DNA of 62,922 nucleotides from Burkholderiales bacterium RIFCSPHIGHO2_12_FULL_63_20. GTDB lineage: Bacteria; Pseudomonadota; Gammaproteobacteria; Burkholderiales; Burkholderiaceae_C. Each line of letters begins with the position of its first letter. Within the stretch, counting starts at the first letter, position 1. The stretch covers positions 50,820 to 113,741 of the forward strand of contig MESA01000027.1 in NCBI GenBank assembly GCA_001770775.1. The letters run 5' to 3'. This document shows, one piece after another, positions 17,312 to 26,596 of the stretch. The position numbers and the translations under genes were made by a program. The notes under the pieces were generated by a model. It was not told the DNA's origin, made no database searches, and saw only the letters and a program-made list of their open reading frames with translations.

Positions 17312-18226
17312 ATGAAGTTCACCCAGCCTCGCACGTCCGCGCTCTTGCTGAGTACGGCCGCCCTGTGGGCCGGCCTGCCGAGCGCACAGGCGGCACCGGC
17401 CACCCAGGACGAACCGTCCATGCAGTCCTACGCGGTCGACATCGAAGCCAAGCTCACCACGGATCGTCGTACCAACGGCCTGTCCGACACCTACCGCCGC
17501 CCCGGTGCCGAGCTGACCCTGAGTGCCGCCCACGAATCAGGCTGGATCGGGTATGTGCAACTCGGCACGGTGGCGCGCGAGAATTTCCCCGGCGGTGACC
17601 GCTGGACTGCCGTCGCCGCCACTGGCTACCGCTGGGGTCAGGCCGATGGCTGGCACTTCGGGGTCGGACTGGCGCAGGAAATGTTCCCCAACGCGCGTGT
17701 TGAAGCCCCGCGCCACTATTTCGTCGACCCTACCGATACGGTGAAGACCCGCTTTGACACCAGCTTTGCGGTGCTCGAGTTCGGCTACGGCATCATCGAA
17801 GCACGCTATATGCAGGTGCTCAGCCGGGACTTCCGTGGCAACAACACGCCGGTGGTCTGCGGCAGTGCGCTGCAGGTCGGTGCGCTGGATGGGGATGTCA
17901 GCGAGGCGCTGAATTGCTACGAGCGCGGCGACCATCACAGCCGCGGCTCACAGCTGCTGCAGGTCGAGACCCGCCTCCCGGTCACCGACACGCTGCAGGC
18001 GCTTATCCACGTGGGCTACACCCGTGTGAAGAACTTTGGCTTCCTGAACACCTGGGACTATCGCCTTGGTCTGATCCACCAACGCTGGGGCTACAGCTTT
18101 CAAGCCGATGTGGTGGGCGGGGTGATGAACAACGACTACTACGGGCAGGTCACCAACACGGAGGGCACCCGTGCACGTCGCATGGACCGTCCCGCCCTGG
18201 TGCTGAGCGTTTCGCGCAAATTCTGA
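17312..18226 (+). CDS. TorF-like putative outer-membrane porin
   Basis: 304 aa. The ATG at 17312 has AGGAG upstream and opens a signal peptide (ALLLSTAALWAGLPSAQA). The remainder alternates short amphipathic beta strands with turns (GAELTLSAAHESGWIGYVQL; WTAVAATGYRWG; FAVLEFGYGIIEARYMQVL) and ends in Phe (LSVSRKF), as outer-membrane barrels do. The pattern resembles the TorF family (TIGR02001). Placed 20 bp before a secreted ceramidase, it may let lipids or their products cross the outer membrane, by inference. Confidence 0.6.
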   Translation: MKFTQPRTSALLLSTAALWAGLPSAQAAPATQDEPSMQSYAVDIEAKLTTDRRTNGLSDTYRRPGAELTLSAAHESGWIGYVQLGTVARENFPGGDRWTAVAATGYRWGQADGWHFGVGLAQEMFPNARVEAPRHYFVDPTDTVKTRFDTSFAVLEFGYGIIEARYMQVLSRDFRGNNTPVVCGSALQVGALDGDVSEALNCYERGDHHSRGSQLLQVETRLPVTDTLQALIHVGYTRVKNFGFLNTWDYRLGLIHQRWGYSFQADVVGGVMNNDYYGQVTNTEGTRARRMDRPALVLSVSRKF

Positions 18227-18246
18227 TTCTGACGAAAGGACCGACC

Positions 18247-20265
18247 ATGACCCACCATCCCCTCACGCGTCTGGCACGCGCCACGCTGTTGTCCCTGGGC
18301 CTGCTGGCCACCACCTGCCACACGGCGACCGCACAGGGTTGGCGCGTGGGCGTCGGCATGAGCGATCTGACGGGCGAAGCCGCCGAGGTCGGCATGATGG
18401 GCTACGCCGAGCTCGCGCAGAAAACCTCTGGTATCCACCAGCGCCTGCGCGCCCGCGCCTTCATCACGGAAGACCCGCGTACCGCCCGTGCGGCCGTCAT
18501 CGTGGTCACCGACACCGGCCTGGTGACACAGGCGGTGCAGCAAGCGGTGATGAAGCGCCTGGCGGCGAAGTTCGGTCAGCGGTACACCGAACGCAACGTC
18601 ATGCTCACAGCCACCCACACGCACGCGGGCCCCGGCGGCTACTCGCATTACGCGCTCTACAACATCACGGTGCTGGGTTTTCAGCAGCGCACGTTCCAGG
18701 CCATCGTGGACGGGATCGTCGAGGCCATCGAGCGCGCCCACGCCCGCCTGGCTTTCGGCGAGGTGCGGCTCCAGCAGGGTGAGTTGAGCAATGCCAGCCG
18801 CAACCGCTCGCCTCTGGCCTTTCGCCTCAATGCCGCCCAAGACCGTGCGCAGTTCCCGCAAGAGATCGACCCGCTGATGACGGTGCTCACCTTCCGGCAG
18901 GGCGGGCAGGCCATCGGTGCCCTGAGCTTCTTTGGCACGCATGGCACCAGCATGACCAACCGCAACACGCTCATCAGCGGGGACAACAAGGGGTATGCCG
19001 CCTGGCACTGGGAGCACGAAGTCGAAGGCGTGCGCCACCTGCACGACGCGCAACCCTTCGTGGCGGGCTTTGCGCAAACCAACCCGGGCGACCTCTCGCC
19101 CAACCTCAACCTCAAGCCTGGCAGCGGCCCCACCGAGGACGAGTTCGAGAACACCCGGCTCATCGGCCTGCGCCAGGCCGACAAGGCGCGCAGCCTGAGC
19201 CAGCAGGCCAGCGAGACGCTGGGCGGCGACATCGACTTCCGCATGCGCTACGTGGACATGAGCCGGGTGCAGGTCAGTGGCGCCTACACGCCCGATGGCC
19301 GTCCGACCCAGACCTGCCCCGCGGCCCTGGGTGCGAGCTTCGCCGCTGGCAGCACGGAAGACGGACCGGGCCCAGGCATCGCCCAGGAAGGCCAGCCCAA
19401 CCCCTTCCTCAGCGCAGTGGGCGGCCTGGTGTTCTGGCCTTCGCTCACCCTGCGTGAATGCCAGGGTGCCAAGGAGGTGGTCATCCCGGTGGGGGAACTC
19501 AAGCCCTATCCCTGGACCCCGGAGGTGCTGCCCATCCAGTTGCTGAAGATTGGCACCATGGTCTTCGCGGGCCTGCCCGCCGAGCCCACGATGATGTCGG
19601 GCTGGCGCATCCGCCGCCAGATCGCTCGCACGCTGGGTGTGGACACAAGCCGCGTGATCGTGGTGGGCTACAGCAATGCCTACACACAGTACGTGACCAC
19701 CCCGGAGGAGTACAGCCTGCAGGATTACGAAGGTGGCAGCACCCTGTTCGGCCCCGCCACCCAGCCGGCCTACATGCAGGAATTCGACCGCCTGGCGCAG
19801 GACCTGGCCACCGGCCGCCCCACGCTCAACGCCCTGGTCCCACGCGACCTCAGCCAACAGCAGTTGAACTTCCAGACCGGCGTGGTGCTGGACCTGCCCG
19901 GGTGGGGCAAGAGCTTCGGCCAGGTGCTGGTGGAGCCCAACGCCCAATACACCTTGGGTCAGACCGTCAGCGTGCGCTTCCAGACGGGGCACCCCAAGAA
20001 CAACTTGCGCAGGAATGGCAGCTTCCTGCTGGTTCAACGCTGGAACGGCCAGATCTGGCAAACCGTGGCCGACGACAGCGACTGGGCCACCCGCTACCGC
20101 TGGAAGCGCACGATGGGGGCGGAGTCCGTGGCGGACATCGAATGGCGGATTCCCACGAACGCGTCGACGGGACGCTATCGCATCGTCCACCAGGGGGACG
20201 CGCGCAACCTGATCGGGCGCATCACCCCCTTCAGTGGCGAAACCCGCAGCTTCGACGTGCGATGA
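18247..20265 (+). CDS. neutral/alkaline ceramidase
   Basis: 672 aa. It cleaves ceramide to a fatty acid and a sphingoid base. The ATG at 18247 follows GAAAGGA and opens a signal peptide (RATLLSLGLLATTC...ATAQG). Family signatures: GMSDLTGEAAEVGMMGYA at the mature start, TATHTHAGPGGYSHY (zinc ligands), and the hexapeptide GDLSPN with the catalytic Ser at about residue 284, close to Ser274 of the Pseudomonas enzyme. A C-terminal Ig-like domain is present (SFGQVLVEPNAQYTLG onward). The length matches the family. Betaproteobacteria rarely make sphingolipids, so the substrate is likely from a host or another organism. Confidence 0.92.
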   Translation: MTHHPLTRLARATLLSLGLLATTCHTATAQGWRVGVGMSDLTGEAAEVGMMGYAELAQKTSGIHQRLRARAFITEDPRTARAAVIVVTDTGLVTQAVQQAVMKRLAAKFGQRYTERNVMLTATHTHAGPGGYSHYALYNITVLGFQQRTFQAIVDGIVEAIERAHARLAFGEVRLQQGELSNASRNRSPLAFRLNAAQDRAQFPQEIDPLMTVLTFRQGGQAIGALSFFGTHGTSMTNRNTLISGDNKGYAAWHWEHEVEGVRHLHDAQPFVAGFAQTNPGDLSPNLNLKPGSGPTEDEFENTRLIGLRQADKARSLSQQASETLGGDIDFRMRYVDMSRVQVSGAYTPDGRPTQTCPAALGASFAAGSTEDGPGPGIAQEGQPNPFLSAVGGLVFWPSLTLRECQGAKEVVIPVGELKPYPWTPEVLPIQLLKIGTMVFAGLPAEPTMMSGWRIRRQIARTLGVDTSRVIVVGYSNAYTQYVTTPEEYSLQDYEGGSTLFGPATQPAYMQEFDRLAQDLATGRPTLNALVPRDLSQQQLNFQTGVVLDLPGWGKSFGQVLVEPNAQYTLGQTVSVRFQTGHPKNNLRRNGSFLLVQRWNGQIWQTVADDSDWATRYRWKRTMGAESVADIEWRIPTNASTGRYRIVHQGDARNLIGRITPFSGETRSFDVR

Positions 20266-20301
20266 AGGCCTGACATCACCTTCGCTTGACCCGCGTCGGT
20301 C

Positions 20302-22509
20302 TCACCGCGACGGCGGGCCGGGAGGCTGCGTGGCGCGTGGGACCACGCCGCCTCCCGCCAGCATCTCGCTGAGCACGGCCTCGGTCACCGGGCGCGAGAT
20401 CAGGTAGCCCTGGAACTCGTCGCAGCCCTGGCAGCGCAGGAAATCGAACTGCGCCTGGTTCTCCACCCCCTCGGCCACCACGCGCTTGCGCAGGCTCTGT
20501 CCCAGCGAGATGGCGGCGCGGGCGATCAGGGCGCCTTCTTCCTCGCGCTCGATGCCGGTCACCAGGGAGCGGTCGATCTTGATGATGTCCAGCGGGAAGC
20601 TGCGCAGGTAGCTCAGCGAGGAGTAGCCCGTGCCGAAGTCGTCCATGGCCAGGCTGAAGCCGTGGTGCTTGAAGGCGCGCAGGCTGTCGATGGCGCCCTG
20701 GCTGTGGTCCAGGAACACCGTTTCGGTGATCTCCAGCTCGATCAGCTGCGGCGCGATGCCGGCCTCGCGCGCCAGCCCGAGCACGTGGCTGACGATGTCG
20801 GCGCTCATGAAGAGGCGGGCCGAGAGGTTGACGGCCATTTTCAGCTGCGGCTCGCCCGGGGCGTTCCAGCGGCGGGCGGCGGCAAAGGCCTGGCGCAAGA
20901 TGGCGGTGGTCAGCGGCGCGATCAGGCCGGTTTCTTCGGCGATGGGGATGAAGCGGTCGGGCCCGATGGGGCCCAGGGTCGGGTGGTGCCAGCGCGCCAG
21001 GGCCTCGACGCCGACGATGCGACGGCGGTGGTCGACCTTGGGCTGGTAGTGCACGTCGAAATCATCGCCCTCCAGCGCCTCGCGCATGGCCGCTTCCAGG
21101 TGCAGCCGCTCTTCGGCCATGCGGTTGAGATCGCGCGTGAAGAACTGGAAGTTGTGGCGCCCGCGGTCTTTGGCCGCGTACATGGCGATGTCGGCATGGC
21201 GCAGCAGGCTGGCGGCGTCTTCGCTGTCATCGGGGTACAAGGCCACCCCCAGGCTGGCGCCCACCTGCAGGCTGCGGCCGCACAGGGAGATGGGCTGGTG
21301 GATCTGGTGCAGCACGCGCTCCAGCAGGGAGATGATGGTGCTGACGTGGTAGTGGTCGTTGAGCACCAGCACGAACTCGTCGCCGCCCAAACGGGCCACG
21401 GTGTCGGACTGGCGCAGGCAGGCGCTCAGGCGCCGCGACACCTCTTGGAGCAGGTGGTCGCCCGCTGCATGGCCCAGGCTGTCGTTGACGAACTTGAAGT
21501 GGTCCAGGTCGATGAACACCACGGCCAGGTAGTAGCCCAGGCGCTGCGCACGCGCCAGGCCTTGCGAGAGCCGGTCGCCCAGCAGGACCCGGTTGGGCAG
21601 CCCGGTGAGCAGGTCGTGGTTGGCCTGGCGCTCCAGTTGTTCCTGATAGTGCTTGCGCTCGGAGATGTCCTGCACCGTGCCTTCGTAGCAGATGAACTCG
21701 CCTTGGGCGCCGCGCACGATGTGGGCGTTCTCGGAAATCCACATGCGCGAGCCATCGTTGCGGTACACCTCGGACTCGAAATTGCGCACCGAGCCGTGGG
21801 TTTCCATCATGCGGCGAAAGGCCTCGCGGCGGCCCGGCAGCACATACAGACGCCGCCCGATGTCAGACAGGTCGGTGATCAGCTCCTGCGGGGTGGTGTA
21901 ACCGTAGAGCCGCGCCAGCGCCGGGTTGGCAGCCAGGTAGTGGCCCTCACGGGTGGTCTGGAAGATGCCCTCGGAGGCGTGCTCGAAGATGCTGCGGTAG
22001 CGCAACTCGGCCTGCTCCAGCGCCTCGATCATGGCGCGCTGCTCAGTGACGTTCTCGATGAAGCCCTCGATCACCGTGCTGCCTTGCTCATCGGCCACCG
22101 GCACCCCGCGCTCCAGCACCCACTTGATGTCCCCGTCACGGGTGGTGATGCGGTACTGCTGGGCGAAACGGCGGCCGCAGCGCACCGCCTCGTCAATGGC
22201 GGCGCGCACCCGCGCCCGGTCGTCTGGATAAGTCAGGGCTTCCCACGAGGTGCGCGCGGAGGCGACCAGCTCGGAGGGGGTGTAGCCGGTCAGCGCCGTG
22301 CAGCCCTCGCTGACGAAAATCATCGTCCACGCCGCATCGTGCCCACAGCGGAAGGCCATGCCGTCGAGGTTGTTGACCAGCGTGTCGAGCACGCGGGCGC
22401 GGTCCAGCACTTCGCTGGAGAGCAAGCTGGGGGTGCGGGCGCGTTCGGCACGATCAGAGAGAGCAAGCAGGGACACGGTGAGAGGCGAAAACAGCGATGA
22501 GATCCTCAT
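20302..22509 (-). CDS. PAS-PAS-GGDEF-EAL c-di-GMP enzyme
   Basis: About 735 aa. The N-terminus has no membrane segment of note; two PAS domains follow (LVNNLDGMAFRCGHD; FEHASEGIFQTTREGHYLA) with a PAC motif. The GGDEF domain has an intact active site (ARLGGDEFVLVL) and the EAL domain has EALARWHHP, LELEITET, MDDFGTGYSSLSYL, KIDRSL and VAEGVENQAQ, so a phosphodiesterase is expected; both activities may exist. The ATG at 22509 is used; a TTG at 22560 is possible but would overlap the divergent neighbour's start region. No ribosome site is clear for either. Confidence 0.9.
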   Translation of the reverse strand: MRISSLFSPLTVSLLALSDRAERARTPSLLSSEVLDRARVLDTLVNNLDGMAFRCGHDAAWTMIFVSEGCTALTGYTPSELVASARTSWEALTYPDDRARVRAAIDEAVRCGRRFAQQYRITTRDGDIKWVLERGVPVADEQGSTVIEGFIENVTEQRAMIEALEQAELRYRSIFEHASEGIFQTTREGHYLAANPALARLYGYTTPQELITDLSDIGRRLYVLPGRREAFRRMMETHGSVRNFESEVYRNDGSRMWISENAHIVRGAQGEFICYEGTVQDISERKHYQEQLERQANHDLLTGLPNRVLLGDRLSQGLARAQRLGYYLAVVFIDLDHFKFVNDSLGHAAGDHLLQEVSRRLSACLRQSDTVARLGGDEFVLVLNDHYHVSTIISLLERVLHQIHQPISLCGRSLQVGASLGVALYPDDSEDAASLLRHADIAMYAAKDRGRHNFQFFTRDLNRMAEERLHLEAAMREALEGDDFDVHYQPKVDHRRRIVGVEALARWHHPTLGPIGPDRFIPIAEETGLIAPLTTAILRQAFAAARRWNAPGEPQLKMAVNLSARLFMSADIVSHVLGLAREAGIAPQLIELEITETVFLDHSQGAIDSLRAFKHHGFSLAMDDFGTGYSSLSYLRSFPLDIIKIDRSLVTGIEREEEGALIARAAISLGQSLRKRVVAEGVENQAQFDFLRCQGCDEFQGYLISRPVTEAVLSEMLAGGGVVPRATQPPGPPSR

Positions 22510-22560
22510 GCTGTGCAAGGGGCGTGCCGCACCAGTTTGGTGCTCATTAAGTTCACCCAA

Positions 22561-25500
22561 ATGACGTGCATCGCCGTCAAAATGATGGGCATGCCTGCTT
22601 CACGCCCACTTGCCCCTGAGGACGCCCACTGGAAACACGCGGCCGAAAGTGCCGGTGATGGCGTATGGGACTGGTCGATCGACGACGACGCCATCGAACT
22701 GAGCCACGGCCTGAGCCACATCTGGCAGGAGGTGCTCGGTCACCCAGGGACCCTGTGCGGCGCACGCAGCACGGTCTGGGCCTCCCACATTCACCCCGAC
22801 GATCGCGCCCGGGTCGATGCCGCGCTGCGCGCCCATCTGGCCAACGAGACGCCGTCCTACCAATGCGAGTACCGCCTGCGCCAACCCAACGGCCAGGCGC
22901 GCTGGGTGCTGAGCCGCGGCACCGTGGTCGAGCGCGACGCCCAAGGCCGTCCTGTGCGCATGATCGGCACGCTCACCGACATCCACTGGCGCAAGCACGC
23001 CGAACAGTTCGAGCAGTTCCGCAGCCGGATCCTGGAGATGCTGGCCGGTGGTGAAGACCTGCCCACCGTGCTCGATGCCATCGTGCGGGGGGTCGAGCAA
23101 CTGGACCCCATCGTGCTGTGCAGCATCCTGTTGCTCGACCCCGATGGGGTCCACCTGCGCCATGGCGCTGCCCCCAGCCTGCCGGACTTCTACAACGAGG
23201 CCATCCACGGGGTGCCCATCGGACCGAACACAGGGTCCTGCGGCACCGCCATGCACACCGGCGAGCGGGTCATCGTGGCCGACATCCAGCAGCATCCCTA
23301 CTGGCGCGACTACAAGGCGCTGGCCGCCCGGGCCGGTCTGGGTGCCTGCTGGTCCCAGCCGGTGCGCACGGCCTCGGGCAAGGTGCTGGGCAGCTTTGCC
23401 ATCTACCACCGCCAGCCGCACGCGCCCCAGGATCAGGACATCCAGCTCATCGAGCAGACGGCCCGCCTGGTCAGCATCGCCATCGAGCGCAAGGAGGCCG
23501 AAGAGCGGCTGCACCTGGCTGCCAGCGTGTTCACCCATGCCCGGGAAGGCATCATGATCACGGCCCCCGACGGCACCATCATCGACGTCAACGACGCCTT
23601 CACCCGCATCACAGGCTACCCGCGCAGCGAAGCCGTCGGTCACAAGCCCAGTCTGCTCAAATCCGGCCGACAGGACCGCGCGTTCTACACCGGCATGTGG
23701 CAGGCGCTGGTGAACAAGGGGCACTGGCAGGGCGAGGTATGGAACCGCCGCAAGAACGGCGAACACTACGCCGAAATGAAGACCATCAGCGCCGTGCGGG
23801 ACGCACAGGGCCGGGTGGGCCAGTACGTGGCGCTGTTCTCCGACATCACGGCGCTCAAGACCCACGAGGAGCAGTTGCAGTACAACGCCCAGCACGACGC
23901 CTTGACCGGCCTGCCCAACCGCGTGCTGCTGGGCACCCGCATGGACGAGGCCATGACCCAGGCCCACCGACGCGGACAACGCCTGGCCGTGCTCTACCTT
24001 GATCTGGACGGGTTCAAGGAGGTCAACGACCGCCATGGCCACGAAGTGGGCGACCAGTTGCTCATGGCCCTGGCCGTGCGCATGCGCGATGCCATGCGCG
24101 AAGGCGACACGCTGGCGCGGCTGGGCGGCGACGAGTTTGTGGCCGTGCTGCGCGACCACGACGAACCCGATCCCACTCACTGGTTGCCCGCCGTCAACCG
24201 CGTGCTGGCGGCGGCGGCGCAGCCCGTGCCCGTGGGGCAACTGAGCCTGCAGGTGTCGGCCAGCGTGGGCGTGACCATCTTCCCGCAGCCCGATGCCGTG
24301 GACGCCGACCAACTGCTGCGCCAGGCCGATCAGGCCATGTACCAGGCCAAGCTGCTGGGCAAGAACCGGTTCCACGTGTTCGATGCGGAGCAGGACCGCA
24401 GCGTGCGGGGCCACCACGAGAGCCTGGAGCACATCCGCCTGGGGCTGGCCCAGCACGAGCTGGTGCTGTACTACCAGCCCAAGGTGAACATGCGCAACGG
24501 CCAGGTCATCGGCGCCGAAGCGCTGATCCGCTGGCAGCATCCCGAACACGGGCTGCTCCCCCCCGCCGCCTTCCTGCCCGTGATCGAGGACCACCCGCTG
24601 GCCATCGAGGTGGGTGAGTGGGTGATCGACACCGCCTTGGCGCAGATGGACACCTGGCGCGCGCAAGGCCTGCGAGTGCCCGTGAGTGTCAACCTGGGCG
24701 CCCGCCAACTGCAGCAAGGCGATTTCGTCGAGCGCCTGCGCACCATGCTGGCGGCTCACCCCGACACCGCGCACGGTGACCTGGAGCTGGAGGTGCTGGA
24801 GACCAGCGCCTTGGGCGACCTGGCCCGCATCTCCCTGGTCATCGAGTCCTGCAAGGACCTGGGCGTGGGCTTCGCCCTCGACGATTTCGGCACCGGCTAT
24901 TCCTCGCTGACCTACCTCAAGCGCCTGCCGGTGGACCTGCTCAAGATCGACCAGAGCTTTGTGCGCGACATGCTGGACGACCCGGATGACCTGGCCATCC
25001 TGGAGGGCATCCTGGGCCTGTCCACCGCCTTCCACCGTCAGGTCATCGCCGAGGGGGTCGAAACCGTCGACCACGGCGAGATGCTGCTCTACATGGGCTG
25101 CGAGCTGGCCCAGGGCTATGGCATTGCCCGCCCCATGCCCGCCGAGGCCTTGCCCGACTGGGTGCGCGCGTGGCAGCCGCCCGAGCGCTGGCAGGAGGTC
25201 AGCCAGGTCACGCGCGACGACGTGCCCCTGATGGTGGCCATCGTGAAACACCGTGCCTGGGTGCAGGGCATCGAACGCTTTCTGCGCCAGGAACGCGACG
25301 CCCCACCGCCCTTGAGCGCGCAACACTGTGACCTGGGGCACTGGATGGCTCAGCGCCTGTGGCAGACGCTGACGACCCCGGCACAGCGTGCCCGGATCGA
25401 CGCGCTACACCACGAGATCCATGTCCTGGCTGAAACCCTGTGCGACCTCCATGCCCTGGGCCGTACGGACAACGCGCTGGCCCGCTTGGGCGAGTTGCAC

Positions 25501-25569
25501 GCGTTGCGCGACGCGATGATGTCGCAACTGCACGCCTTGCAAGGCCGCCGAGACGCGTCCCTGGTCTGA
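22561..25569 (+). CDS. PAS-GAF-PAS-GGDEF-EAL protein with C-terminal CZB zinc-sensor domain
   Basis: About 1002 aa. Order: PAS (SAGDGVWDWSIDDDA), GAF (GGEDLPTVLDAIV, TGSCGTAMHTGERVIVADI), PAS (HAREGIMITAPDGTI), GGDEF with intact RLGGDEFVAVL, EAL (AEALIRWQHPEHG; LDDFGTGYSSLTYLKRLP; VIAEGVETVDHG). After EAL come ~110 aa with the CZB pattern: a His then Trp (KHRAWVQGIERFL), CDLGHWM, and HHEIH. In E. coli DgcZ a CZB domain binds zinc and inhibits the cyclase. The start is uncertain (22561, 22582 or 22591 ATG). It diverges from another GGDEF/EAL gene with almost no spacer. Confidence 0.88.
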   Translation: MTCIAVKMMGMPASRPLAPEDAHWKHAAESAGDGVWDWSIDDDAIELSHGLSHIWQEVLGHPGTLCGARSTVWASHIHPDDRARVDAALRAHLANETPSYQCEYRLRQPNGQARWVLSRGTVVERDAQGRPVRMIGTLTDIHWRKHAEQFEQFRSRILEMLAGGEDLPTVLDAIVRGVEQLDPIVLCSILLLDPDGVHLRHGAAPSLPDFYNEAIHGVPIGPNTGSCGTAMHTGERVIVADIQQHPYWRDYKALAARAGLGACWSQPVRTASGKVLGSFAIYHRQPHAPQDQDIQLIEQTARLVSIAIERKEAEERLHLAASVFTHAREGIMITAPDGTIIDVNDAFTRITGYPRSEAVGHKPSLLKSGRQDRAFYTGMWQALVNKGHWQGEVWNRRKNGEHYAEMKTISAVRDAQGRVGQYVALFSDITALKTHEEQLQYNAQHDALTGLPNRVLLGTRMDEAMTQAHRRGQRLAVLYLDLDGFKEVNDRHGHEVGDQLLMALAVRMRDAMREGDTLARLGGDEFVAVLRDHDEPDPTHWLPAVNRVLAAAAQPVPVGQLSLQVSASVGVTIFPQPDAVDADQLLRQADQAMYQAKLLGKNRFHVFDAEQDRSVRGHHESLEHIRLGLAQHELVLYYQPKVNMRNGQVIGAEALIRWQHPEHGLLPPAAFLPVIEDHPLAIEVGEWVIDTALAQMDTWRAQGLRVPVSVNLGARQLQQGDFVERLRTMLAAHPDTAHGDLELEVLETSALGDLARISLVIESCKDLGVGFALDDFGTGYSSLTYLKRLPVDLLKIDQSFVRDMLDDPDDLAILEGILGLSTAFHRQVIAEGVETVDHGEMLLYMGCELAQGYGIARPMPAEALPDWVRAWQPPERWQEVSQVTRDDVPLMVAIVKHRAWVQGIERFLRQERDAPPPLSAQHCDLGHWMAQRLWQTLTTPAQRARIDALHHEIHVLAETLCDLHALGRTDNALARLGELHALRDAMMSQLHALQGRRDASLV

Positions 25570-25572
25570 GCC

Positions 25573-26493
25573 TCAGCCCTTGCGTGCCACCAGCCTCCCG
25601 TCCTGCCAGCTGGCCACGCCCGTGCGCACCAACTGAGCGGCCAGGCTGGCCGTCAGTGCGGCCACATCGTCCGACAGGTGGGCCCGCACGCCCGGCATGG
25701 CATCGTGCGAGGCCTGCACCACCGTCGTCAGATCAGCCAGGCTCATGTGACGCGCCTCCAGCAGCTTGAAGGCCAGCAGCACCTTCAAGGCATGGTCGGT
25801 GTGGCGGCGCGGCTCTTCCTGCAACCACTGCAGGCGCGAGCGGGCCGCGGCGAGCGACGGCGCCACCTCGTGAAACGGTGCGCCATGCCCGGGGATGACC
25901 CAGCGCGGGTCCAGGTCGGCGATCAGATCGAGCGTGGCCCCCTGCTCGGCAAAGCCCGACACCCCGGCCAGCTCCGGGAAGATCACGCCAAAGCTCTGTT
26001 GCCACAGCGCGTCGGCCGACACCAGGACGCCCAGGCGCTCGCACCACAGCATCACCATGGCATGGTCGTGACCCATGGCCGGCAGCACCGCCCAGTCTTC
26101 ACCGGCCAGGCGCAGGGTGTCGTGTGGCTGGAAGATGTGGTCGGGGTGAAAACGCGGGCACAGCTGGCTGGTGGCCCGGTAACTCAGGCGGTCCTCGTCC
26201 CACTCGGCCACGGCCTCGTGCTCGCCAGGCGGAATCCAGATGGCACAACCGTGCCGTGCCTGCAACACGGCATTGCCCCCGGCGTGGTCGGAGTGCAAGT
26301 GGGTGTTGACGATGCGCCGCAAGGGACGGCCCTCCAGCGCAGCATCAATCAGGCGCACGGTCTGGTCCCCGTCGGTGACGTAGCCGGTGTCCACCACGGT
26401 GGCGCCTTCCTCGTCGAAGCACAGCACGTTGTTGGACGACAGCCAGCCGCGCTCAATCACCCGCAAGGCGGGACAAGGCCATGTTGGGGACAT
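25573..26493 (-). CDS. MBL-fold metallo-hydrolase
   Basis: 306 aa. The ATG at 26493 has GGAGGT upstream. The metallo-beta-lactamase signature HLHSDHAGGN binds two metals; further ligands are in PAMGHDHAM, LVSADALW and WVIPGHGAP. A C-terminal helical part (LEEPRRHTDHALKVLLAFKLLEAR and on) resembles glyoxalase II-like hydrolases with an extra domain. The substrate is unknown; thioesters or lactones are likely. It ends 3 bp from the stop of the CZB protein, so the two converge, and it diverges from the motA-like gene. Confidence 0.85.
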   Translation of the reverse strand: MSPTWPCPALRVIERGWLSSNNVLCFDEEGATVVDTGYVTDGDQTVRLIDAALEGRPLRRIVNTHLHSDHAGGNAVLQARHGCAIWIPPGEHEAVAEWDEDRLSYRATSQLCPRFHPDHIFQPHDTLRLAGEDWAVLPAMGHDHAMVMLWCERLGVLVSADALWQQSFGVIFPELAGVSGFAEQGATLDLIADLDPRWVIPGHGAPFHEVAPSLAAARSRLQWLQEEPRRHTDHALKVLLAFKLLEARHMSLADLTTVVQASHDAMPGVRAHLSDDVAALTASLAAQLVRTGVASWQDGRLVARKG

Positions 26494-26596
26494 CTCGGTG
26501 CACACCTCCTGCTGCCCAGTCTGCCTGAAAGGCCGCCGCGCTACACTCGGATTCGTCCCCATTTCCTTGGCACGTGACCGCGCGCAGCCCACCCGC

